Origin: Gemmatimonadota bacterium
Lineage (GTDB): Bacteria > Gemmatimonadota > Gemmatimonadetes > Longimicrobiales > Gaopeijiaceae
Length of the DNA: 5,430 nt
Direction: 5' to 3'
Assembly: GCA_003695865.1 (NCBI GenBank)
Contig: RFGQ01000305.1
Span: forward strand, 1 to 5,430
A program made the translations under genes and the position numbers. The notes under the pieces were generated by a model. The model saw only the letters and a list, made by a program, of their open reading frames with translations. It was not told where the DNA came from and ran no database searches. This document shows, one piece after another, positions 1 through 5,321 of this stretch. Positions within the stretch are counted from its first letter, which is position 1, and each line of letters begins with the position of its first letter.

Positions 1-419
1 GCCGCGTAGACCAGCCCGCACGGCAGGAGCCCGTTCGCCAGGCCGAACGCAAAGCGCGCCCCCACGCTCCGCCCGTCGGCCACGCGGCGCGCCATGCGGC
101 CCAGGCCGGGCACGACCACGGCCGGCTCGGGCGCCACACCCGCGAGCGCACCCGCGAACCACACGATCAGGGCCGCCGAGACGGCGGGCGCCACCCAGCC
201 GGCCGCAGCCGGCAGCGCCGTCAGGCCCTGGCCGAGCGCGCCGCTCCCGGCGCCCAGCAGCGCGTACGTGACCAGCCGGCCGGCGTGCCAGGGCACGGCC
301 CCTCGTGCGCCGCCCCCGCAGGCCAGGGCGAACGGGCCGCACATGCCGGCGCAGTGGGGCGTGCCCACCAGGCCGGTGACGAGCGCCGCGCCCGCGAGCG
401 TCCAGAAGGTGGCGTCCAC
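1..419 (-). CDS. DsbD_2 / TauE-SafE-type membrane protein, N-terminal part (cut by window edge)
   Basis: Partial gene: 139 codons are visible, reading leftward from a GTG start at 419-417, and the frame is still open at base 1. The start is supported by a GAGAGGA Shine-Dalgarno sequence about 5 bases upstream, and no in-frame ATG lies near it. Seen in the protein: a first hydrophobic segment (about residues 7-20) running into the motif TPHCAGMCGP (20-29), then WHAGRLVTYALLGAGSGALG (44-63), a second hydrophobic stretch (about 76-95), and GLANGLLPCGLVY (126-138). The HCxGMCG and LPCG motifs are the hallmarks of the DsbD_2 (PF13386) branch of the LysE/TauE-SafE-like transporters, often annotated 'sulfite exporter TauE/SafE family protein'. 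Members are frequently encoded in cytochrome cbb3 loci and are thought to act in copper or thiol-redox handling across the inner membrane; the exact substrate is not established. It is divergent from ccoN and shares its upstream region. The family is secure, the function is inferred. Confidence 0.88.
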   Translation of the reverse strand, partial: MDATFWTLAGAALVTGLVGTPHCAGMCGPFALACGGGARGAVPWHAGRLVTYALLGAGSGALGQGLTALPAAAGWVAPAVSAALIVWFAGALAGVAPEPAVVVPGLGRMARRVADGRSVGARFAFGLANGLLPCGLVYA

Positions 420-572
420 CGGTGTCCTCTCGTCTGATGGTCGGTTCGATCGGTGCGCTTCACCGGGTCGGCGCGCGCCCTGCGCTCCGCCTCCGTCGCT
501 CCACCGGCGCCCCGCGCGCGGATCGAAACGGGCGCGTGGCGTAGCGGGCCACCCGAAAACCCTCCCATCGGT

Positions 573-589
573 GTGGGAAATCTCCCCAC
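573..589. repeat. Inverted repeat GTGGG-N7-CCCAC, candidate operator
   Basis: GTGGG (573-577) and CCCAC (585-589) form a perfect 5-bp inverted repeat around AAATCTC. It lies in the less GC-rich part of the divergent intergenic region, about 180 bases before ccoN. The size and symmetry suit a dimeric repressor or activator site, but no known consensus is matched and a short chance repeat in GC-rich DNA is possible. Confidence 0.3.
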
Positions 590-615
590 GGCATGCGCCG
601 ACGTTCTCCCGACAG

Positions 616-628
616 AACGATTCTCGTT
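616..628. repeat. Pseudo-palindrome AACGA-TTC-TCGTT, candidate operator
   Basis: AACGA (616-620) and TCGTT (624-628) are perfectly complementary around a 3-base centre, giving a 13-base dyad in the least GC-rich spot of the intergenic region. A transcription factor binding site near the ccoN promoter is a reasonable inference. I recognise no specific family for this motif. Confidence 0.3.
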
Positions 629-770
629 AAGGGTCTAGCTTGGTCGCGACGTTTCCGGGCGACGCACGCCACAACTTCGCACTCCACGGCCCCGCCGGCC
701 GGTGGGGGCCTCGTCACGTGGCGCACGTCCGGAACCCGTGTGGACCGGAAGTTCATCGAGACGAGGGCCC

Positions 771-2243
771 ATGGAAAGCACCAGCGTCCCCAGCCCGCAG
801 CCGGCGTCCGCGGCCGCCGGCGCGAGCATCGACTACGACGACGACATCGTCAAGAAGTTCCTGCTGGCGAGCGTCCTGTGGGGCGGAGTCGGCATGCTCG
901 TCGGCGTGATCGTCGCCCTGCAGATCGTGTGGTGGCCGGCCAACCTGGGGCTGCCCTGGACGACGTTCGGCCGTCTGCGCCCGCTGCACACCAACGCGGT
1001 GATCTTCGCGTTCGCGGGCAACGTCTGCTTCACCGGAATCTACTACTCGATGCAGCGGCTGCTGCGTACGCGCATGTACAGCGACCGGCTGAGCGCCCTG
1101 CACTTCTGGGGCTGGCAGCTCATCATCGTGCTCGCCGCGATCACGCTGCCGCTCGGCCTCACGCAGTCGAAGGAGTACGCCGAACTCATCTGGCCCATCG
1201 ACGTGCTCATCGCGGTGGTGTGGGTGATCTTCGCGATCAACTTCTTCGGCACGATCGCGATCCGGCGCGTGAAGCACCTGTACGTGGCCATCTGGTTCTA
1301 CATGTCGTTCGTGATCACGATCGCGGTGCTGCACATCGTCAACAGCCTCGCGGTGCCGGCCACGTTCCTGCGCTCCTACCCCATCTACGCCGGGCTCACC
1401 GACGCGCTGGTGCAGTGGTGGTACGGACACAACGCCGTGGGCTTCTTCCTGACGACGCCCTTCCTCGGGCTCATGTACTACTTCCTGCCGAAGGCGGCCG
1501 AGCGGCCGGTCTACAGCTACCGGCTGTCGATCATCCACTTCTGGGCGCTCGTCTTCATCTACATCTGGACCGGGCCGCACCACCTGCTCTACTCGGCGCT
1601 GCCCGACTGGGCCCAGACGCTCGGCATGGTGTTCAGCGTCATGCTGCTCGCGCCCTCGTGGGGCGGCATGCTGAACGGGCTGCTCACGCTGCGCGGCGCC
1701 TGGGACCGGCTGCGCACCGACGCGGTGCTCAAGTTCATGGTCGTGGCCGTGACGTTCTACGGCATGTCGACCTTCGAGGGCCCGATGATGTCGATCCGGG
1801 CCGTGAACGGGCTCGCCCACTACACCAACTGGGTCATCGGGCACGTGCACTCGGGCGCGCTCGGCTGGGTGGGCATGATCTCGTTCGGCATGATCTACTG
1901 GCTGGTGCCGCGCCTGTGGGGCCGACCGCTGGCCGACCCCGACGGGCCCACGCGCCACTTCTGGCTGGGGACGATCGGCATCGTGCTCTACATCGTCTCG
2001 ATGTGGGCGGCGGGCCTCATGGAAGGCGTGCAGTGGCGTTCGGTGAACGAGGCCGGCCAGCTGGCGCATCCCATCTTCCTCGACATCGTCCACCGGCTGG
2101 CGCCCTTCTACTGGCTGCGCCTCATCGGCGGCACGATGTACCTGGTGGGTGCGGTCATGATGGCCCTGAACATCTGGCGCACGATCCGCGGCCCGGCGCC
2201 CGACGCCGCTGGCCCCGAGCCCGTGCCGGCTCCCGCACAGTGA
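771..2243 (+). CDS. ccoN: cbb3-type cytochrome c oxidase subunit I, CcoN
   Basis: Catalytic subunit of cytochrome cbb3 oxidase (490 aa). It reduces O2 to water at the haem b3-CuB site and pumps protons across the inner membrane. It is a polytopic membrane protein with about 12 hydrophobic spans from residue 31 to 470. Known ligands are all visible by motif: low-spin haem b His73 (in RLRPLHTNAV) and His360, haem b3 His358 (WVIGHVHSG), and CuB His220 (WWYGHNAVGF), His270 and His271 (WTGPHH). The C-family cross-linked tyrosine is Tyr264, six residues before the His pair, in helix VII rather than helix VI as in aa3 oxidases. Glu336 (FEGPM) is also conserved. The start at ATG 771 fits the usual N-terminus (acidic IDYDDDIVKKF at 20-30) and has GAGGG three bases upstream. 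GTG codons at 702 and 738 are in frame but would add an unconserved Arg/Ser-rich extension. The C-terminal tail (474-490) is Pro/Ala-rich. ccoO follows after 16 bases. Confidence 0.98.
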   Translation: MESTSVPSPQPASAAAGASIDYDDDIVKKFLLASVLWGGVGMLVGVIVALQIVWWPANLGLPWTTFGRLRPLHTNAVIFAFAGNVCFTGIYYSMQRLLRTRMYSDRLSALHFWGWQLIIVLAAITLPLGLTQSKEYAELIWPIDVLIAVVWVIFAINFFGTIAIRRVKHLYVAIWFYMSFVITIAVLHIVNSLAVPATFLRSYPIYAGLTDALVQWWYGHNAVGFFLTTPFLGLMYYFLPKAAERPVYSYRLSIIHFWALVFIYIWTGPHHLLYSALPDWAQTLGMVFSVMLLAPSWGGMLNGLLTLRGAWDRLRTDAVLKFMVVAVTFYGMSTFEGPMMSIRAVNGLAHYTNWVIGHVHSGALGWVGMISFGMIYWLVPRLWGRPLADPDGPTRHFWLGTIGIVLYIVSMWAAGLMEGVQWRSVNEAGQLAHPIFLDIVHRLAPFYWLRLIGGTMYLVGAVMMALNIWRTIRGPAPDAAGPEPVPAPAQ

Positions 2244-2247
2244 GCGT

Positions 2248-2254
2248 GAGGTGA
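2248..2254 (+). promoter_or_regulatory. Ribosome binding site that decides the ccoO start
   Basis: GAGGTGA matches the anti-Shine-Dalgarno complement over seven bases and lies 5 bases before ATG 2260. An in-frame GTG at 2251 sits inside this motif and so cannot use it, which is why ATG 2260 is chosen as the ccoO start. Confidence 0.75.
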
Positions 2255-2259
2255 GGACC

Positions 2260-3015
2260 ATGTCGAATCACGAAGCGAATCGGAATCCGACGCCGGCCAC
2301 CGCCTCCGACGCGGGGTATGGACGCTGGCACCGCCGTGTACTCGAGAATCGGGGCGGGCTGTTCGCGCTGCTCACCACGATCGGGATCTCGATCGGGGGC
2401 ATCGTCGAAATCCTGCCCATGTACACGGCCGAGTGGGGGCCCGAGACGGCGGACTGGGTGAGCCCCTACACGCCGCTCGAGGTCGCCGGGCGAGACATCT
2501 ACATCCGCGAGGGCTGCTACCTGTGCCACTCGCAGATGGTGCGTCCCATGCGCTCCGAGATCCTGCGCTACGGCGAGTGGACCCGCGCGGCCGAATACAT
2601 GTACGACCGGCCGTTCCTGCTGGGGTCGCGGCGCCTGGGACCCGATCTGCAGCGCGTGGGCGGCAAGTACCCCGACGCCTGGCACTACGAGCACATGCGC
2701 GATCCGCGCAGCGTCTCGCCGGGCTCGGTGATGCCGCCCTATCCCTGGCTGCTCGAGCGCACCATCGATCCCGAAGACATCCGCGCCTCGGTCGTAGCGC
2801 TCAGGCGCGCGGGCACACCCTACACGGACGAGGACGTCGCCGGGGTGCCCGACGCCCTGCGCACGCAGGGTGAGGGGATCGTGCAGCGACTGGCCCAGGC
2901 GGGGATCGAGACCACGTGGGACCGCGAGATCGTGGCGCTGATCGCCTACCTGCAGCGCCTCGGCGTGGACGGGCGGCGCCACCTCGAGCAGCAGAACGCG
3001 GGAGGCACGCCATGA
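2260..3015 (+). CDS. ccoO: cbb3-type cytochrome c oxidase subunit II, monohaem cytochrome c CcoO
   Basis: Membrane-anchored cytochrome c (251 aa) that passes electrons from CcoP to the haem b of CcoN. One N-terminal membrane anchor (about residues 34-54) is followed by a periplasmic cytochrome c domain. The haem c attachment site is CYLCH (Cys86, Cys89, His90) in the family-typical context REGCYLCHSQMVRP. The distal ligand is Met158 in SVMPPYPWL. Other FixO signatures are GPDLQRVGGKYPDAWHYEHM (127-146) and the C-terminal IVALIAYLQRLG (224-235). At 251 residues it is longer than the roughly 200-residue proteobacterial form because of extra sequence around residues 202-222 before the last helix. 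As I recall, this longer form is common outside Proteobacteria. The start is ATG 2260. The stop overlaps the ccoQ start as ATGA, implying coupled translation. Confidence 0.97.
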   Translation: MSNHEANRNPTPATASDAGYGRWHRRVLENRGGLFALLTTIGISIGGIVEILPMYTAEWGPETADWVSPYTPLEVAGRDIYIREGCYLCHSQMVRPMRSEILRYGEWTRAAEYMYDRPFLLGSRRLGPDLQRVGGKYPDAWHYEHMRDPRSVSPGSVMPPYPWLLERTIDPEDIRASVVALRRAGTPYTDEDVAGVPDALRTQGEGIVQRLAQAGIETTWDREIVALIAYLQRLGVDGRRHLEQQNAGGTP

Positions 3016-3194
3016 ACACGCTCCTCAAGCACGCGGCCTCCACCGTGGAGCTCGGCTGGGTCGCCGGGCTCATGACCGCGCTGTTCCTGGTGTTCTTCCT
3101 GGGCTGGATCGTCTGGGCCTACGCGCCGTCGAACCGGGCCCGCATGGAGCGGGCCGCCCAACTCCCCTTCCTCGACGAAGGAGACGAGCGGTGA
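3012..3194 (+). CDS. ccoQ: cbb3-type oxidase small subunit CcoQ/FixQ
   Basis: 60-residue single-span membrane protein. ATG 3012 is preceded by GGAGG (3001-3005) at a spacing of 6 and overlaps the ccoO stop. The transmembrane helix spans about residues 14-37 and is followed by the CcoQ-typical pattern WAYAPSNRARMERAAQLPF and an acidic tail LDEGDER. CcoQ carries no cofactor. In other species it stabilises the association of CcoP with the CcoN-CcoO core, or protects the complex from oxygen. Position between ccoO and ccoP, size and the LPFxDE ending make the assignment firm despite the short length. The stop overlaps the ccoP start as GTGA. Confidence 0.93.
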   Translation: MNTLLKHAASTVELGWVAGLMTALFLVFFLGWIVWAYAPSNRARMERAAQLPFLDEGDER

Positions 3195-3712
3195 GCAAGG
3201 ATACCAACCGGCTGCTCGGCCACGCGGACGAGGCCGACGGCATCGACGAATACGACAACCCGTTGCCCGACTGGTGGCTGGGCCTGTTCTGGGTGACGAT
3301 CCTCTTCGCGATCGTCTACTCGGTGCACTACCACGTGATCGCCGACCGCTCGATCGAGGCCGACCTGGCGCGCGAGATGGCCGCGGCCGAGGCGCGCTGG
3401 CCCGACGCGGCCGAAACACCCGAGGCCGCCGCCGTCGAGTTCGCGATCACGCCCGAAGCGGTGGCCGCCGGCGAGCAGGTCTTTCAGACCAACTGCGCGT
3501 CGTGCCACGGCGCCGACCTCACCGGCGGCATCGGGCCGAACCTGATCGACGACGAGTGGATCCACGGCGGCACGCCCGAGGACGTGATCCGCACGATCAC
3601 CGAGGGGGTGCCCGAGAAGGGTATGCTCACCTGGGGCCCCCTGCTCTCGGCCGAGCAGATCCGCGACGTGGCCGCCTACGTGCTCTCGAAGTCGCAGACC
3701 GCCGGAGGCTGA
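3191..3712 (+). CDS. ccoP: cbb3-type oxidase subunit III CcoP, short one-haem form
   Basis: Membrane-anchored cytochrome c (173 aa), the probable electron entry subunit. GTG start at 3191 with AAGGAG (3178-3183) seven bases upstream, overlapping the ccoQ stop. The FixP_N domain is clear: acidic DGIDEYDNPLPDWWLGLFW (16-34) and one transmembrane span (about 29-47), then a charged Ala/Glu-rich linker (about 52-85). The single cytochrome c domain has CASCH (Cys102, Cys105, His106), GIGPNL (113-118), the likely Met ligand Met145 in KGMLTWGPLLS, and the final helix EQIRDVAAYVLS (155-166). Odd point: canonical CcoP has two CxxCH sites and about 300 residues. Here there is one site and the stop follows directly after the first domain. 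The frame is intact and the C-terminal helix is complete, so it looks like a natural one-domain form, not a frameshifted pseudogene. No second CxxCH is encoded in the 108 bases that follow. Confidence 0.95.
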   Translation: MSKDTNRLLGHADEADGIDEYDNPLPDWWLGLFWVTILFAIVYSVHYHVIADRSIEADLAREMAAAEARWPDAAETPEAAAVEFAITPEAVAAGEQVFQTNCASCHGADLTGGIGPNLIDDEWIHGGTPEDVIRTITEGVPEKGMLTWGPLLSAEQIRDVAAYVLSKSQTAGG

Positions 3713-3735
3713 GGAACCCCAACGAGCGAACGGCC

Positions 3736-3771
3736 GGCCCCGGGGGACCCGAAACGCCCACCCCCGGGGCC
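3736..3771. repeat. Perfect 11-bp GC hairpin in the ccoP-ccoG gap
   Basis: GGCCCCGGGGG (3736-3746) and CCCCCGGGGCC (3761-3771) are exact reverse complements around a 14-base loop, 24 bases after the ccoP stop. The RNA hairpin would be very stable. No T-run follows, so it does not look like a standard intrinsic terminator. It could mark the 3' end or stabilise the ccoNOQP part of the transcript, or attenuate read-through into ccoG. Confidence 0.6.
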
Positions 3772-3775
3772 CCGA

Positions 3776-3791
3776 GGACCCGGCAGGGTCC
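3776..3791. repeat. Second small hairpin GGACCC-GGCA-GGGTCC before ccoG
   Basis: GGACCC (3776-3781) and GGGTCC (3786-3791) form a perfect 6-bp stem with a 4-base loop. It lies only 4 bases after the first hairpin and 29 bases before ccoG. The same GGACCCG is also present at 3745-3751, overlapping the left arm of the first hairpin, so GGGTCC has two possible partners. Confidence 0.5.
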
Positions 3792-3820
3792 GTCGGCGAG
3801 CCGGCAGGAGACGGACGACG

Positions 3821-5173
3821 ATGCTGGGCTTTACACATACACGCGAGTGGGTCTACCCGCAGAGCATCCGGGGCAGGTTCCAGACGCTCCGGCGGTGGAC
3901 GTTCGCCGCGCTGCACCTTGTGCTCTTCGTGGCGCCCTGGATCACCTGGGGCGGGCATCCGCTCATCCGGGTCGACGTGCCCACCCGGCGCACCTATCTG
4001 TTCGGGCAGATCTTCACCGCCTCCGACACGTTGATCCTGGTGGTGGTGCTCTTCTTCCTGGCCTTCGCGCTGTTCTTCTTCACGGCGCTGTTCGGCCGCA
4101 TCTGGTGCGGCTACGCCTGCCCGCAGACGGTCTTCCTCGAGACCTGGATCCGGCCCCTCGAGCTGTGGATCGAGGGGGACCGCACGCAGCGCAAGCGCCG
4201 CGACGCCATGGGCTGGACGTTCGACCGCGCCTGGCGTAAGGCCGTGAAGTGGACGCTGTTCCTCCTGGTCGCCTTCGTGCTGTCGATGGCCATGATGAGC
4301 ATCTTCGCGGGTGCCAGGGAGCTGTGGACGGGGCGCGCGGGGCCCGTCGACTACACGCTGGTCGCCCTGCTCACGGGCCTCTGGTTCTGGGACTTCACCT
4401 GGTTCCGGGAGCAGTTCTGCAACTATCTGTGCCCCTACGCCCGCTTCCAGAGCGCACTCACCGACGACGAGTCGCTGCTCATCTCGTACGACGAAGCCCG
4501 GGGCGAGCCCCGCGGCAAGGGTCCCGCGGCCGCGGCCGAGGGACGCTGCATCGACTGCCTCAAGTGCGTCGTCGTGTGCCCTCAGGGCATCGACATCCGC
4601 AACGGCTTCCAGCTCGAGTGCATCCAGTGCGCACGCTGTGTCGACGCCTGCGAGAGCGTCATGAGCCGCCTGGGGCACGAAACGCTCGTGCGCTACAGCT
4701 CGGTGGCCGAGGACGCGGGGCGCAGCGTGCGCCGGCTGCGGCCGCGCACGCTGGCCTACGCGGCCATCCTCGTGATCCTGGCCGTTTCGGGGCTCGGCAT
4801 GGTCGTGCGCCACATGCCCTTCGAGGCCTCGGTCAACCGCGCGCCCGGTACGCTGTTCACCGTCGACGCCGACGGTGCGTTCCGCAACACGTACGTGCTC
4901 AGCCTCATCAACAACGATACCGATGCCACGGCCGTGGACCGGTTCGAGGTCGAGGTCGAAGGTCTCGAGGGCGCCGAGGTGATCGTGCCCGAGATCGAGC
5001 TGGGCGCCACGGAAGCGCGTACGGTGCCGCTGGTGGTGCGGCTGCCGGCGCGCAGCGACCTGCCCCGGACGCTGCCCTTCCGGGTGAGGGTCACCGGGCC
5101 CGGCGGGACGCTCACGCTCGAAACCACCTTCAAGACAGGAGCCGCGATCCATGCGCCAGACTCGACCCGCTGA
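3821..5173 (+). CDS. ccoG: CcoG/FixG, membrane polyferredoxin and cupric reductase for cbb3 assembly
   Basis: 450-residue inner-membrane iron-sulfur protein. In Rhodobacter capsulatus CcoG reduces Cu(II) to Cu(I) so that CuB can be loaded into CcoN. N-terminus YPQSIRGRFQTLRRW (12-26) is typical. Hydrophobic spans lie at about 27-44, 69-92, 143-163, 176-195 and 311-329. Conserved membrane cysteine motifs are CGYACP (96-101) and CNYLCP (200-205). Two 4Fe-4S ferredoxin motifs follow: Cys243, Cys246, Cys249, Cys253 and Cys267, Cys270, Cys273, Cys277. After the last span, residues about 335-440 form the beta-rich FixG_C Ig-like domain. All eight cluster cysteines are intact. ATG 3821 has AGGAG (3806-3810) ten bases upstream, a slightly long spacing. 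It is separated from ccoP by 108 bases with two hairpins, and its 3' end overlaps the next small gene by 23 bases. Confidence 0.97.
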   Translation: MLGFTHTREWVYPQSIRGRFQTLRRWTFAALHLVLFVAPWITWGGHPLIRVDVPTRRTYLFGQIFTASDTLILVVVLFFLAFALFFFTALFGRIWCGYACPQTVFLETWIRPLELWIEGDRTQRKRRDAMGWTFDRAWRKAVKWTLFLLVAFVLSMAMMSIFAGARELWTGRAGPVDYTLVALLTGLWFWDFTWFREQFCNYLCPYARFQSALTDDESLLISYDEARGEPRGKGPAAAAEGRCIDCLKCVVVCPQGIDIRNGFQLECIQCARCVDACESVMSRLGHETLVRYSSVAEDAGRSVRRLRPRTLAYAAILVILAVSGLGMVVRHMPFEASVNRAPGTLFTVDADGAFRNTYVLSLINNDTDATAVDRFEVEVEGLEGAEVIVPEIELGATEARTVPLVVRLPARSDLPRTLPFRVRVTGPGGTLTLETTFKTGAAIHAPDSTR

Positions 5174-5318
5174 GCCCTCCGGGGGGCGTCGCTGGCCCCT
5201 CGCCATCGGGCTCGGGCTGCTCCTCATCGTGCTCGTGAACCTCGCGTTCATCTACGTGGCCGTGGGCGTGCAGCGCGACGACCCGGTCGCGGAATCGTAC
5301 CTCACCGAGCCCCGCTGA
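5151..5318 (+). CDS. 55-residue single-span membrane protein, FixH/CcoH-like in position and shape
   Basis: Small gene overlapping the last 23 bases of ccoG in another frame. ATG 5151 has AGGAG (5137-5141) nine bases upstream. The protein has a basic N-terminus with RRWPLAIG (13-20), one strong transmembrane helix (about 17-40, with VNLAFIYVAV), then an acidic tail QRDDPVAESYLTEPR. A short charged N-terminus, a Trp-Pro just before the helix, an Asn within it and a following D-D/E-x-Y stretch resemble the N-terminal third of FixH/CcoH, a membrane protein that interacts with CcoN during cbb3 assembly. Full FixH is about 150-170 residues, and the periplasmic domain is absent here. The gene order ccoG-ccoH-ccoI supports a CcoH-type role. 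Similarity is weak and judged by eye, so no symbol is given. The gene call itself is well supported by its ribosome binding site, coupling and helix. Confidence 0.75.
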   Translation: MRQTRPAEPSGGRRWPLAIGLGLLLIVLVNLAFIYVAVGVQRDDPVAESYLTEPR

Positions 5319-5321
5319 GCC

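Larger units (their letters stand above)
420..770. promoter_or_regulatory. Divergent intergenic region between the DsbD_2-type gene and ccoN
   Basis: These 351 bases hold no convincing gene. Frames crossing them are Pro/Arg/Ala-rich and look like shadows of GC-rich DNA. The region must carry the promoters or leaders for both the leftward DsbD_2-type gene and the rightward cco operon. The part from about 550 to 650 is visibly less GC-rich than its surroundings, as expected of a promoter zone, and contains two short inverted repeats (573-589 and 616-628). A third, widely spaced pair, TTCGATC (445-451) and GATCGAA (521-527), is weaker. I looked for an FNR/Anr/FixK box (TTGAT-N4-ATCAA or close variants) and found none, and I could not assign a good -35/-10 pair. 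The regulator is therefore unknown. Confidence 0.55.

Noticed and set aside
442..456. FNR/Anr-like half site around GGTTCGATCGG
   Set aside because: It lacks the TTGAT and ATCAA halves and the 4-base spacing. A self-complementary CGATCG core is common by chance.
94..638. Small plus-strand open frames over the left end and intergenic region
   Set aside because: The region 1-419 is clearly coding on the minus strand. The plus-strand peptides are Pro/Arg/Ala-rich and lack ribosome binding sites and motifs.
715..720. CACGTG palindrome before ccoN
   Set aside because: A six-base palindrome is too short and common in GC-rich DNA to support a regulatory claim.
702..770. N-terminal extension of CcoN from GTG 702 or GTG 738
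   Set aside because: The added residues are Arg/Ser/Gly-rich and unlike CcoN N-termini. ATG 771 has GAGGG just upstream and gives the normal family length.
593..2254. Plus-strand open frame overlapping ccoN in another frame (about 550 codons)
   Set aside because: The translation is Arg/Ala/His-rich with no hydrophobic spans, and the overlapping ccoN frame is unmistakable.
753..2261. Long open frame on the minus strand opposite ccoN (about 500 codons)
   Set aside because: It mirrors ccoN in very GC-rich DNA. Its translation is a His/Arg/Asp/Glu-rich string with no domain, and ccoN on the other strand has every expected ligand.
3736..3791. Rho-independent terminator after ccoP
   Set aside because: The stem is strong, but no T-run follows either hairpin, so I list them as inverted repeats and not as a terminator.
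3119..5251. Long open frame on the minus strand opposite ccoP and ccoG (about 710 codons)
   Set aside because: It is an antisense shadow produced by high GC content. It crosses two well-supported genes and the intergenic hairpins, has low-complexity composition and no recognisable motif.
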